Part shown: positions 34,904-45,968 of the stretch, in pieces
Layout of the letters: each line of letters starts with the position of its first letter
Numbering within the stretch: position 1 is the stretch's first letter
Source: Curvularia sp. ZM96
Lineage: Eukaryota > Ascomycota > Dothideomycetes > Pleosporales > Pleosporaceae
Direction: 5' to 3'
NCBI GenBank assembly: GCA_022457065.1
Contig: JAJGBQ010000004.1
Span: 3,348,001-3,412,000 of the forward strand
Length of the DNA stretch: 64,000 nucleotides
Position numbers and translations under genes: made by a program
The notes under the pieces: generated by a model
The model's input: the letters and a program-made list of their open reading frames with translations, nothing else
Databases searched by the model: none
Told to the model about the DNA's origin: nothing

Positions 34904-36376
34904 CTACAACATCGGCCTCTCCGACGCCGGATCCTGGCCCCGTCTAAACTTCCTCTCAATCCTCTCCTTGCCCTTCTCCATATATTCCTTCACCTGCTCC
35001 TCCGTAATGGTCGTCAAACCCGTCTTAACATCCAACTCGGACTTCTCGAGCGACTTGGCCTTAATAAACATGCCATTCGTCTTCACACTCGCCGGCTCCT
35101 CGACCACTTTCTTACAAAACGCCGCGTGCTCTTCTCTATGCAGATCACTTTCTGGTAGGAAATCAAGCAGCATCGCGAAGCAATGTGGCATAGCTTCGAA
35201 GTCTCGCCAGACGACGGGTACACCTTGTGCAACTGCGCGTTGAGCGAGGACTGCGTCTTCATCGCGCAGCATCTCGTCGCCGACGGTGAAGTAGAGGGGC
35301 GGGCTGCCAGACCAGTCTTGAGCCGCGAGGGGAGACACGAGTGGATGCAGCAGGGCGCTGGCGTCGCAGTAGAAATCCGCGCGGGGAGGGGACGCAGGCC
35401 AGATGCCCTTCTCAGCTGGGAACTCGCGGTGGTCGGTGGAGCTGGGGGGAGGCAGATAGTCGTATGTTGTGGCGGATTCAATGGAGGGCAGGCCACGGGT
35501 TATGTCGAGCCAGGGAGAGGTGAGAGCTACGCCTGCGGGTAGAGGGATGGCGACGTCCTTGCCGTGGAAGTGCACGGTGGGGGTTTGGCCCGAGGGCACG
35601 CTGCGGTGCAGTTGGAGGAGGAGTTGGAGTAAAGCGGCGCAACAGAGGCCGCCAGCAGAGTCGCCAGCAAAGACGATTTCGTTGGCAGGAACGGGGTCGT
35701 GGAAGGAGCCTGGGGGCGGAGACAGGAGACTCAGGTATGCGGTGAAGCAGTCGAGGAGGGCGCCTGGAAACGGGCCCTGAGGACACAGCCGATATCGTAC
35801 GTTGAAGACGCGACCGCCAGTCTGTTCCGCCAGACGGCCGGTGAGCCCGCGATACGTAGCCGGATCAAGAAGGTACATGGCTCCGCCGTGGAAATAAAGA
35901 ACTGTTACTTTACTCTTGGTCTCCTTCATGAGTTTTTCGTATTTCTCTTTCTCACTCAAGCCAGCGGGCTCCGGCTCGTCGTCCTTAACACCATCACGGT
36001 ACCCGTTCCATTCTGCCTCCAGTGGCCGCTGCTCAGCGCGATCCCACTGCTCCTCGCCGGTCCCCATGCCTTCAATCGCTTTGAATAGCATCTGCCGTGC
36101 GTCGTCTTCAGGTACTTCCATCTTGACTTTGCTGACCCAGACCTTGCCTTTCACACCCGGGTCCTTGCACGTCAACTTCTGCATCTTGGAAACCGGTTGC
36201 GGCTCCGCGTTGGGTCCCATCATGTCGCGCAGCATGTTGACTGTCAGTGCGGTCCTCAGGTCCCATTTAGAGCTCGTGGGTGATATGGAGAGAGTATGCC
36301 ATAGCGCCGTTTTCATTAGCATCGGCGTTTTGGGAAGGAAGAACTTCAGAAGCGCTGTTGGGGAGGAAGAGTCCAT
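34904..36376 (-). CDS. alpha/beta hydrolase, hormone-sensitive-lipase-type esterase
   Basis: A single exon gives 490 residues. The HSL-family signature HGG (VLYFHGGAMYLLDP) is near residue 164 and the nucleophile elbow GDSAGG near 235. The acid is probably in VGDEMLRDED, and the base His is in FEAMPHCFAML. The oxyanion-hole and serine motifs match the fungal HSL/arylacetamide deacetylase group, which hydrolyses short to medium acyl esters. About 150 residues of N-terminal extension and a charged C-terminal helix (EQVKEYMEKGKERIERKF) flank the core. No signal peptide is clear, so a cytosolic or lipid-droplet location is possible. The substrate cannot be deduced. It lies tail to tail with seipin, a suggestive lipid context but not evidence of shared function. 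Confidence 0.88.
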   Translation of the reverse strand: MDSSSPTALLKFFLPKTPMLMKTALWHTLSISPTSSKWDLRTALTVNMLRDMMGPNAEPQPVSKMQKLTCKDPGVKGKVWVSKVKMEVPEDDARQMLFKAIEGMGTGEEQWDRAEQRPLEAEWNGYRDGVKDDEPEPAGLSEKEKYEKLMKETKSKVTVLYFHGGAMYLLDPATYRGLTGRLAEQTGGRVFNVRYRLCPQGPFPGALLDCFTAYLSLLSPPPGSFHDPVPANEIVFAGDSAGGLCCAALLQLLLQLHRSVPSGQTPTVHFHGKDVAIPLPAGVALTSPWLDITRGLPSIESATTYDYLPPPSSTDHREFPAEKGIWPASPPRADFYCDASALLHPLVSPLAAQDWSGSPPLYFTVGDEMLRDEDAVLAQRAVAQGVPVVWRDFEAMPHCFAMLLDFLPESDLHREEHAAFCKKVVEEPASVKTNGMFIKAKSLEKSELDVKTGLTTITEEQVKEYMEKGKERIERKFRRGQDPASERPML

Positions 36377-37130
36377 TTTGGTGTTTTAGAGAGGGGTGTT
36401 TTTTTTTAGGCAACACTTTTAGGGATTCACTCCGTTGCCAAAGGTAAGTGGTAGGAAATGACGTATTCAACCAGTTTGATTAGAGTGGGTTATTACGGTA
36501 GGTAGATAGGATCTGCTGGGCCATGTGTTGAAAGCAAAACGGAAATCAGAGCGCTTTCTATGGCGAAGGGGGCGAGTCTTGACGTCGGGCTTTTGAACGA
36601 CCCTTGACGCGGCCGGCAAGGTGCCTCGGCTTCCTAGCGAGTCATGCGACAGAATGTGATATACGGTAGATACGCTCGCGTACAAGGATATCATGTCTAA
36701 CTCTTGAAACAACCTGTTGGCAGGTGCCTGGTGAGGACCACGCTGACTTTCAAGAACACACCGATGGTCCTTGTGAGCAATGTGCATATACATCAGCTGC
36801 GCGTCATTCAGCCTATTGCAGCATCAGTCAAATGTCTCGGAAGTGCCGGACCGAGTTTCGCGAGCATTGCCAAAGCAAAGTAGGTCATGATGGAGAATGT
36901 CCATTAACAAAAAAACAATCGGAACATACACTATGCGTCCCGGATGGTATCTCGTCCTGATTCCCAAACGCCTGTTCGCCAACCCAATTTCGTATCACAT
37001 ATGCGGCGCTGCCTTGGCAACCAGTACAGACTCCCTTTTATCCTTCTGTTGGTGAAGGAGAATTTGTCCTGCTCTCCAACTCCCCGCTGACAGAGGACTC
37101 GTTATCGGCCAGGTAGTTGGCGGATGACTT
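36377..37130. other. intergenic region, no supported gene
   Basis: A stretch of 754 bases between two minus-strand genes. It should contain the hydrolase promoter and the cyclin 3' flank. A plus-strand open frame at 36724-36960 has no recognisable motif. Confidence 0.4.
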
Positions 37131-38186
37131 CTAGCCATCCAACTCGCCCTCTTCGCTGCCCCTTTCTGTAACGTTGCCATCGCCGGTGCCGTTAGCAGGA
37201 GGCTGGCTTTGGCTTGTCATCTGGACCCCTTCCATGCTCCCAGGCGTGTCTCCAAAATCAATACCGTCTTCGGGCGTTCTAAGTCCTGCGTACATGTTTG
37301 GCTCGCCATCCTTGTCAGGGGTTTTCTCGTATAGATCAGCCATCAGATTGCACGCCTTCCTGATGTCACGCAGCTGGACATGCTGTATCTCCCACCAAGG
37401 CTTGCCGTCGTCATCACTCAGCTCAACCTCGGCCATGCGTGCGCCGGCATATAGGGATGCTGCAGCGATTGTTCGTGAGGGGAATAGCAGGCACATTTGT
37501 GTGGATGTCGAGTCGGACAGGAAAGCCCATGCTGAGTTGCGCAGCTTCTTATTATGCTCAACTCCATAGTACTTCATCATGTCGTACATGATCTTGTATG
37601 GCGACTCGACGTTGAGATCGAAGCACAGCGCCTCAAGAAGAACATCTTCGCTATACAGAATCGTATCCCGCCATTTCCAAAAGTCCTTTGTCTGTTCGTC
37701 GACGAGCTTGTTGGGGTCTTTGAGCGCAACTCGGACACAAGAAACCACGAGTTCCTTCATCTTTCGGCAGTTTTCTTCGACTTTAGTAGCAAGAAACAGC
37801 GCAGTGGCGGCGATTTGCTGATATCGTCAGATGTGCGCAGACAACAGGGGTCAGGTGGTACAGAGACTCACGTAATGGTGGAGCGGCTTGTAACCCGGTC
37901 GTGGCTTCAGGCTCATGCGCATGAGGTAGCGGTTGAAGAAAACAGCAGCAGTACTGAGGGTAGTTTGCGGGAGCTTTAGCATCATGCCCACCTGCAATAT
38001 GAAGCCCACGCCTTTGCGTCGTAGTGTGCGTTCTTCCTCTGGAGGCATTCCGTCGGTTATGGACGGCGCCAGCAGCAGCTCTTCTTCTGTGAAGATCCAC
38101 TGCATCTCGGCCTCGATTACAGCGGGTGGCGGTGGCCGGGGAGGTTCGCGCTGCGGCGGCATTGCACTAGAAGTGGTTGAAACCAT
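37131..38186 (-). CDS. cyclin of the K/T transcription class (Pch1-like)
   Basis: Exons 38186-37872 and 37817-37131 give 333 residues. The first cyclin box is complete across the intron: MQWIFTEEEL, EERTLRRKGVGFILQVG, LPQTTLSTAAVFFNRYLM, then ATALFLATKVEENCRK. The second fold follows (FDLNVESPYKIMYDMMKYYG, FPSRTIAAASLYAGARM). The pattern RKGVGFIL...LPQTTLSTAAVFFNRF is that of the cyclin C/K/T group, which partners Cdk9- or Cdk12-type kinases and phosphorylates the RNA polymerase II tail. The C-terminus is disordered and acidic. Whether it is the Pch1 or the Ctk2/Lsc1 counterpart is not decided. The 54-base intron is in phase 0. Confidence 0.88.
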
Positions 38187-38859
38187 AGCCCAGGGCTAGC
38201 AGTGCAATGTTTGGTGGTAGAGGTGGGAGTGGAGGGTTGCGCAAATCAAAGATACCTATCAATACAAGTGAACGCGCGTCGCTGGCACGACCAAATGGGT
38301 CGTGGCAGACAGTGCAGACACAAGCGTGTGCGAAACGTAAGCGCAGAGAAGTACGTTCCGAAGAAATGAGGGCAGCTGTCGATAACGAGCAGCTTTTTGT
38401 GGGTGAAGGTGTAATGGAAGCTCAAGGCTGCGGGTCTCTTCCGCGGCGAATGCAGGGATTCGCGCCAAGCCCAGCCCTGTGGTTCACCGCACCAACGCCT
38501 CGACACGTTTACACTCTATGTCAATCTCGAAAGCTTGTCCCCTTTAACAGCTAACCGGAAAATAGGGTAGGGGGTTTCAAACAAGATCAGTCCAGCATTG
38601 TTTCGAACCATGCGCGGAGCCTCACTCAAACTTCAGCAGCCATAGTTCAAACAGGTATGCAACTTGGGAGACAAGATCAACTTTTGCAGGATACATTATC
38701 AGTCCCCTGTTACGCAATCTGAACCAGGTTCGAGATCGATATCAATACAATTAGTAATACTTGGAAAAAAAAACCGCACAATGAAACACATGGCAATAGA
38801 GCCCAAGCCCGTGTTTCCCTCCCACCAATCGCGCCCTGCAATGCTAGTAATCGTGTGTT
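38187..38859. promoter_or_regulatory. cyclin promoter region and GDT1 3' flank
   Basis: A gap of 673 bases between two minus-strand genes. No distinct element was recognised. Confidence 0.4.
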
Positions 38860-40515
38860 CTACGAGCTGTAAAAAGCTTCAAAGAGGTAGATGATACCGA
38901 ATATGAGGAAAGCAATCGCGCCACCAAGAGTAACTGTCCGACGTTAGATGTGTTATACGAGAACAAAGGAGGATGCTCTTACCATTCCGCATACTAATAC
39001 GACCAGCGATAGCACGGCCGCCAATAACGGCACCTGCAGTACACAGAGCGTGTCCTACCACAGCACCAGCCGTGACATACCAGTAGTCAGAGCCAGCGGC
39101 CATGGCGACGGTTGCAATCTGACTGCGGTCGCCCCACTCTCCGAGAAACGTCATGACAAATGTTTGGACCCATGCGGGGCTTAGAAGTAGAGAAAAGAGA
39201 TTGTTGACAGCACCCATTGTGCTCGACATTGAGCCTCCCCGTGGAGATGGCATCCGGTCAGGCGAGCTAGAGGGGCTTCGAGCGGGCGCGGGCAGTCGCG
39301 AATTAGATCGTGAGCGTCGTACACCACGACCAGATTCGAGTGCGTAGGGTGACATGGAAGACTTCCGGTGGCCCTGGTGTCGTGCAAGCTGCTCCTTTTC
39401 TTCCAATTCCTGCTCCACCTCGCGCATCTCCTCTCCGACACCCTCGTCTGGGCTCATAGCAAGGCCCTCCTTGATGAGCTTCACGCCAAAGACAAGGAAG
39501 AGAGCGGCGGCGGCGAAATGCGTGAAGCGTTCAGAAAGAAGCGCTGGAACGGCATGGCCCAAGACAGCAGAAAGTACCGTCATGACGACCAGCGCCGAGA
39601 AGGCAGCGGAGAAGACGAGCAGTCGTGGGTGACGCATAGCCATGAGAGCGGCAACAAGGAATGTCTTGTCGCCGATTTCCGAGAAGATGATCATCGTAAA
39701 GGCGAGGATAAAGGAGTGGAAAGGCTGTACAACACCTGTGTCGACATCTCCATCAATTGTTGACGAGGGCTTCTTGGATGATCCGGTGGTGTCCAAAGGG
39801 TCTTTGTTGGAAATCGAGTTTGGAACGGGGTGCGGGATGTCGTGAGGAGAGTCAGGAAGGTCGGTGGGTTTCTACAGTCGAGTTAGTACCAAGTCGTCAC
39901 TGTAACCATGTCGAAACCTACCTCAAGGCCACCAGCACCGGGAATACGCGCCGGCGCTGTCTCGGTCGCATCCCCCTTCAATTGAGCCTGGTCGTGAGGG
40001 TGAGGAGGTGCCTCCTTGGGCGACTCTGGAACTTTTTCCATCTTTTCGCCTGTCTTCTCCTCATGTGCCGTACGCTGCTTATCTTTTTCGGAAACCCCGC
40101 CCTCCGTGCCTTTGCTGCCTGTGGCTAGTTTCCGCTCGGGATCCTGCATGACGCTCTTGTCACCATCCAACACCTTGTCCACAAGGACAGTGTCGGACGA
40201 GCCTTTTGGCTTCTTGGCTGCTCCCAGATCTTCTACAACATTTGGAGCCTTGTTGTGAGCCTTGGGTGTGTCATCAACATATGGCCCGGCGTGGGGCTTT
40301 CCGTCCAGTCCGTCGACGGGTGCGTCTTTGGTGCCTTTGACGGCTGTAGGGGCCGCGAGTGAGGCATCGGTCGGAGGCGAGGCGTCAGCATAAGCCGGTG
40401 CGGCAGCTCGCGCGAGCTGGTTCTTCGAAGAGTCGGCTGTGTTGGATGTGGCGAGAACTTGTAGAGCGGGCAGGAGAAGCAACAGGAGTTGCGGTCCTGG
40501 CTGTCGTAACTTCAT
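38860..40515 (-). CDS. GDT1: GDT1/TMEM165-type Golgi cation/proton exchanger
   Basis: This would be a Mn2+/Ca2+:H+ exchanger of the Golgi, needed for glycosylation. Exons 40515-39922, 39871-38983 and 38933-38860 give 518 residues. A signal peptide (KLRQPGPQLLLLLLPALQVLAT) is followed by about 200 disordered, charged residues. Then come two UPF0016 repeats, each with its family motif: EIGDKTF near residue 258 and EWGDRSQ near residue 442. They are separated by a Ser/Arg-rich loop. The third exon, VTLGGAIAFLIFGIIYLFEAFYS, completes the last membrane helix. The introns are 50 and 49 bases. The lumenal N-terminal extension is far longer than in yeast Gdt1 (280 residues in all). Confidence 0.93.
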
Positions 40516-41166
40516 GATGAGAGCAATTCAGACGTAACCAAGGGAGCCTAGAATTGCAATGAAAGGGAATCCAGCAGTAGATTCAGGCGTCTGCGGGAAA
40601 AGTCGTAGCGGTAAAGGGAGCGACAAGAAAGGAAGACGCGGTGGCAAAGGAACGTGGATGTGCAAGGAATTAATTGGGTTGAGGTAGAAACAGGTCGGCT
40701 AGGCGTTTGAGCGTACGCCGGTCGAGTGTCGCTGGGGTGAGCAGGTGGAGGGCGTGCGCCGACAGCCCACGTATTATATCTAGCTGGGTAGGTATACGTA
40801 GCACACCGGCACTAGTTTAGGGGGCCTTTTCTTTTCAGGTAATCCTGACAGCGGAGCGGCGTCTTCCATCGCATGCCGTAGTCCCGTCTCGCCCTCAGAC
40901 GCTTCGTATGCACGTCTTGATACGCTCCTTTGAACCCCTGCCCCTAGCCTGCGCCGGGCTACGGCGACTCCTGGTTGACGCTCATCACGTGATTGCCCGT
41001 TGAACGGGCGTCTTTGGTTAGCTTCCATCGCGCAACCCGCTCTTCGTAAACAACTAGTAAGAGTCAGCGTCCCGACGACGACAACACCCGCAGCACTCTC
41101 CGCCCAACCGACGCAAACTCTATCGCATGCCCCGTCTACCCATACAGCGCGCCCTCCTAAACTGCA
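40516..41166. promoter_or_regulatory. divergent promoter, GDT1 / TRF
   Basis: A gap of 651 bases between divergent starts. GC-rich patches and a CACGTG-like site (ATCACGTGAT near 40985) are visible; the latter could be an E-box. Confidence 0.4.
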
Positions 41167-43991
41167 ATGGATGACCGCAGAGGTGTGCGGTCTGGAAGTC
41201 GACGCGCAACGACTACCCCACAACCACCCTCCAAGACGACCGCGACACATCCGGGACACGCATCACGAACAAGAAGCTTGCGCAGTGCAAGCCGTGAAAT
41301 CTTTGACTTTGGCGACATCGAGAAACCCCCACGCCGGCGCACACGGCAGGCGAGCATTACAGACGTGATTGATGAAAGTGAGAATGAGGGAGAGCAAGCG
41401 CGTCGGACCAGGCGCCAGGCGACGAAGGAGGCGTTGGAAGGTCAGTAGTTAGTCTGCGACCCACTATTACCTGCGCAGAAACAAGCAGACTGCCAGCCAC
41501 TAAACTCCCTCAAGGCTGATAAGAAGACGTAGGAGACCTTACCGTCGTAGAGGAAATGGACACACAGATCGCGATGGACGAGATTGAAATCCCCGGCACG
41601 CCCCAATCCGCAAGCCCCGAAATCCCCATGCCCTTCCGCTCGCCGGGCGCCGTATCCGAGATGTCCGGAACCACTGCGATTTCTTCTTTCAGCATGGTCG
41701 AGGCCGAGTTTCTGGAACCTAGGTTCATTGTGAAACATTTGCGCAAACTCTGCGATTCAGCCCAGGAGTTTTTGGAGCATATTGCCCCGAGCAGCGCGAC
41801 CATGCGGGACGATCTGCGGAACATACAAGAGATGCAGAAGCCGGGCTCCGCCTATTCTGAGGAGTATCTAGACTATGAGATCGAACTGAACGTGCATCTG
41901 AAGCACTTCAAGAGCGAAGAACACAGCTATATTCACATTCGCGCACTTCACCGCGCGCTCTTTGGCACAAATGAGCAGATTGCCGCAACTCAAACTGGCC
42001 TTGACCTGATACTGTATCTGGCTAACCTCCTCGTCTTTGCCAAGCAAATGATCCATTCTGACCGAGACGACAAGATTATGTGGGACGTACTGCGACAGCT
42101 TGACAATACTTTTCCGGCACAATTCATGCGCTCACTCCAACCGGATGGACGGCCATTCACTATCGGCGAAAGTGGGTTATTCGAAGAGACGTTCGAGCTT
42201 GCGCTGGAGCTGCGGACTCAACTGGCAATACTTGTACTTCAAAAATCGGCCGACAGCATCGACTCTGATCCTGACGAAATAATGGGCGAAATATTCCTTC
42301 GCTCAGAGTCGTCTCAAGCCGTGGATGGCTCACCAATCCGTGGCTGGAATACACCAGCACTAGGAGGTGACGAGTTTCCGCTGCCCCAACACCTCCAAGA
42401 CCATGTTGTAACGCGCTTGAACAAGATCCGGGAATTCTTTCTCATGGACGAGGATTCCGTGCAACGCGGCGAGACCGTTGATTTAGAACAGTTGAGAGCC
42501 AATTTTCCTTGGGAACCAACCATTCTTCGCCTGTTGGCGTGGGTACGTCTTCGACGCGGGGAATTGCTTGCTTCCATTGACGAGCTCGGCGGAGCAACGA
42601 CCATTGCGCGCAACGTCAAGCAACTTCATGAGGAGCCACAAATCGTTACCGATCAAGCGAGCGCTTTGGTCCCACAGCCATCGCCACGGAGGAAGCGGAC
42701 GTCGTTTGGACGAGACAGGCGGCGCAGCAGTCGCAAGTTTGATCCGAACGCTGCAGTGGATTTCCGTGCCATTGACGTCTTGAAAGCTAGGGAACGTGAT
42801 TCTGGTGTGGATTTCGAAGTAAACCTCTCTCGACAAGAACAGATTGACAGCGCTTTCCAGCAGCTAGCAGAAGGAGAACGAGAAGGAGAACGAGAACAAG
42901 GAGACGACATACAAGAAGTACAAACAGAAGAACTTTTTACGAATCTCCAAGGCGAAGACGACGACCTGGAACAAGACGAGCAACAAGCACCGGAACAGCA
43001 GGAGCGGGTAGAGGAGGACGACGAAGCACAGCCAAAAGAACCCGTCGAGGAAGGGGAAGATCAGGCTGAAGAGCCTAGCACGTCTAATCCACCGCTAAAT
43101 CATCCACCGACAAGCTCGGAAGAGATGCTCAGACGTCTGAAAGCTGTGCCTAGATCCCAAAAGGAAAACCGACCAGTATCAATATTCGATCGCCAGGCGA
43201 ACGCAGAGCGTGTCCCGTTCGGAGATGGATTCGACGAGACGGAACCTACGCCAGGGCCATCTAACGTAAACAAGGGGAAGCAGCCTGTGAGATCTTCGTC
43301 ACGCAAGCGCTCGCGACCCATGGACGATGACGACGACGAGTCTGATGCGTTTGAAAGGGAAGATCGCGGTGGCCGTGTCCCGGAACGCCGGCGCAACGCC
43401 CCAGTCGCAAAGAAGGTTCGGGCCGAGCCTGCTTCATCTGGTATACCGCCGACTCATCAGCCTCCTCCACGCTCGAGCCAACCACCCCGACAAGAACCTG
43501 AACAAGAAGAGTCCGTTTCCGAGACCGATGCCCCAGAAATGACAGAAGAAATCCCAGCCTCTAGTTACCAGGCGCAGCGCCAACTTGCTCTAGAAAACCA
43601 AGTACTCGATACTAGGAGGTACCGCAACGAGCGCAAATCGCGCAGAGACTGGTCTCCTGAGGAGGAAGATTCTTTCTGCGAATATATGCGCATGTACCCG
43701 GCCAAATATTCAACGATTCTGAAGTACGACGCGAACAACGGAAACTTTTTACAAGGCCGTTCGCAAGTTAACCTGAAGGACAAAGCGAGGAGCATGGCGC
43801 TCAATATGATCAAGTAGGTTGTTTCTCTCGAGTTGGGGTTTGATATACTAACAGCAGGCAGGTCTGGCACTGGACTTAGACCAGGTTTCGAACATATTGT
43901 TCATCCAGGGGAGAAACACGGCATGGCTTTGATTGCGAATGGCTGGATGATGCAAGATGACGGCGAATGGGTGCATCGAAGAAACACATGA
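41167..43991 (+). CDS. telomere repeat-binding factor (TRF/Taz1-like)
   Basis: This protein would bind double-stranded telomere DNA. Exons 41167-41440, 41533-43813 and 43862-43991 give 894 residues. The middle third (about 125-330) is a helical region with TRF-homology character (RFIVKHLRKLCDSAQEFLEHI, YIHIRALHRALFG, NLLVFAKQMI). A long acidic/Gln-rich linker follows. The C-terminus holds a single Myb domain: RRDWSPEEEDSFCEYMRMYPAKYSTIL, then the telobox-type third helix SQVNLKDKARSMA. The last exon adds a conserved-looking C-terminal patch (GWMMQDDGEWVHRR). The intron-exon joins keep frame at EALEG/DLTVV and MIK/SGTGL. This Myb telobox near the C-terminus is the hallmark of the family. Confidence 0.88.
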
Positions 43992-44159
43992 GTATGTTCA
44001 TGACGGGGCTGCATTCCCCTTATGTTTAAGATGGTTCTACTATACGGGCGCATGAGATAGGTTGCTTTTTTTGTTTGCGGATACTTTTGATACCCCAACG
44101 GCCGGCTCGGCGTATGAATCGTTCAGTTCAGTCTATCAATATCCACCAGCAGTTCAACC

Positions 44160-44220
44160 CTAACACTCCGGGTTGGGCTCGAGTTAGGTTTGGTTTTAGT
44201 TTTAGGTTTAATAACCCTAA
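44160..44220. repeat. short telomere-like motifs (CCCTAA / TTAGGT)
   Basis: Within 60 bases there are two CCCTAA copies and two TTAGGTTT copies, beside TTTTAGTTTTAGG. They are degenerate and in both orientations, just downstream of the TRF gene. They may be chance. Confidence 0.3.
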
Positions 44221-44236
44221 TCTTCAAGTTCAAGTT

Positions 44237-45241
44237 TCACGTCCTTTCTCTCCATCTAACACCCCACTCTCCCTTTGCAAAGCTTGCTTCCACCACCGCA
44301 CCCTTCATAACCGCCTCGCACTTTCTCTTCTCTGTCTCCCCTGGCACCGTGAAACCAAATGCACAACCCCGTCTCGCCGCCTTGCGCACCATCTCCCTCT
44401 CGTCGGCCTTCCTCTGGCCTTCCCGCCGCTTAAGCTTCATCTCGTCCGTCTCTTCAATCCGCTCGGCCCAGCCCTTCTCACCTCCCACCGACCCATTAAC
44501 GTCGTTTTGCGCCTGTGGCGGCCGAATCTTGCCAGATCCATAGCCATACTCTACGGTATCAGGCAGAGCATGGGATCCCGTCGCTGGCGCTAGGTCAGGC
44601 TCCAACACCACGCCTCCATCCGCCTCGCCCTCAGAGTCGGAAATAGTGTCATCGTCGCTAGTGAGATCGGGAGGCGGTGGCTGTGTAGAGGATTCTACTA
44701 CCGTACTGCTAGTAGGGTTGGGGTCATCTACCATGTCGACGCTCTTCCAGTCCTCAGGCTTCTCTACGACAAAGCGTGCCTTACGGTTTTTGCGGCGGCC
44801 GTAGACCTTCTCGGGGTCTTTGACGCGGTGGAAGACGAGAGACTCGACGGTGCTGCAGTCGATGATTATGCGTTGATCACCTTTGATTGCCTTGGATGGC
44901 TTTTTCTTGTGTTTCTTGTCGTTTTTGCGGAAGTCCTGTTCGTCTTCATTTCCGGCATTTGCAGGCTCGACTCCAGCATCTTCTTTTAGCGATTCTATAC
45001 TTGCGCCGTTCAATAGAGCAGCAAATGTAGCTTCGATCTTGCGGTCAATAGGACCAGGTTTGCTGTTCCGACATCGTGCTGAGCAGTATTTGACTTCGGC
45101 TGCTTTTTGGGTTTTGCGTCGGTCTCCGATGACGCGGCCGCAGCTGTGGCAGTAGGGCACTGAATCGCCGACGGTGAGGTAGAGAGGAGGTGGCGTGACG
45201 GCGTGTTTGCTAGGACGAGACCACGAGTCCATCCACGACAT
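44237..45241 (-). CDS. unknown protein with an N-terminal zinc ribbon
   Basis: A single exon of 334 residues starts at the ATG of MSWMDSWSRPSK. The N-terminus carries a four-cysteine metal site, YCHSCGRVIGDRR...KYCSARCRN. A basic linker (KNDKKHKKKPSK) and a folded stretch (QRIIIDCSTVESLVFHRVKDPEKVYGRRKNRKARFV) follow. After a Ser/Asp-rich middle comes a C-terminal helix rich in Arg/Lys/Glu, and CAFGFTVPGETEKRKCEAVMKG. I recognise a conserved fungal family but no known function. The open frame extends upstream to 45394, but that part is not protein-like. A methionine there would overlap the promoter. Confidence 0.75.
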   Translation of the reverse strand: MSWMDSWSRPSKHAVTPPPLYLTVGDSVPYCHSCGRVIGDRRKTQKAAEVKYCSARCRNSKPGPIDRKIEATFAALLNGASIESLKEDAGVEPANAGNEDEQDFRKNDKKHKKKPSKAIKGDQRIIIDCSTVESLVFHRVKDPEKVYGRRKNRKARFVVEKPEDWKSVDMVDDPNPTSSTVVESSTQPPPPDLTSDDDTISDSEGEADGGVVLEPDLAPATGSHALPDTVEYGYGSGKIRPPQAQNDVNGSVGGEKGWAERIEETDEMKLKRREGQRKADEREMVRKAARRGCAFGFTVPGETEKRKCEAVMKGAVVEASFAKGEWGVRWRERT

Positions 45242-45968
45242 GTTTCTGGTGTTGAGATGTTTTATAAACAACGGAAGTTGTGGCAGACGATTATTAGATA
45301 CGATACAGAGTGGACGGCTTGACAATTGCGTTCGATGGGGGTTGGTCCAGATTATGAGGCTCGTGGATTTTGAGGTACGGATGCACGACGTCATCGGCTC
45401 CTATAGTGATGCGCGATTGTCTGTAGGGACGCACTGTGCCTTATAGGCAAAAGTGATGATAGACAAAACTTTGTATGCATTTTCTAGTAGTACGTGAAAG
45501 CACACCTAATGACGTACTTGAAGTTCGTACTTAACACACGTACGGTGCAGCACGTGGCATGGCCTTGACCACCCTGGATTACTAGGCGTACCTAATAGTC
45601 ACTTTGCCTTCAATATTTCTCCTCAATCTCCAAACTCGCTGACCGCAATTGACCCGACTTGCACAAGATGGCAGGTGTTGCAGCTTCTCCACAACTCAAC
45701 GAGCCGATCCCGAGGATGTTCCCCATCTTTCTCCCTAAAAGTTGCCGAGCTTAACAATCATCCGACTCGGCAATGAGCACGCATATTGCGCTCACTGGGA
45801 TCCGTTTCGCCGGGAGAAGGCATGGAGAAGATATATGGACTTCCTCTGCGCTCCGCTCGCGCTGGCAGTCAGCGAGGTGGAGAATTGTTGACCTTCTTGG
45901 GCTCTATTCTGCGCAGAACTTCAGATCACGTCTTGCCCAGGCAATAAGCCCCGTTACAAAGCGGACAA
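45242..45968. promoter_or_regulatory. divergent promoter, zinc-ribbon gene / pantothenate kinase
   Basis: A gap of 727 bases. CACGTG-like sites and TACGTAC repeats occur near 45490-45560. A plus-strand open frame at 45773 is not in frame with the kinase and has no motif. Confidence 0.4.

Noticed and set aside
36724..36960. Cysteine-containing 78-codon plus-strand frame
   Set aside because: It has six cysteines but no signal peptide, no splice sites and no motif. It lies in a promoter region.
45242..45394. Upstream extension of the zinc-ribbon protein
   Set aside because: The extra residues look like translated promoter. The ATG at 45239-45241 precedes the conserved-looking start.
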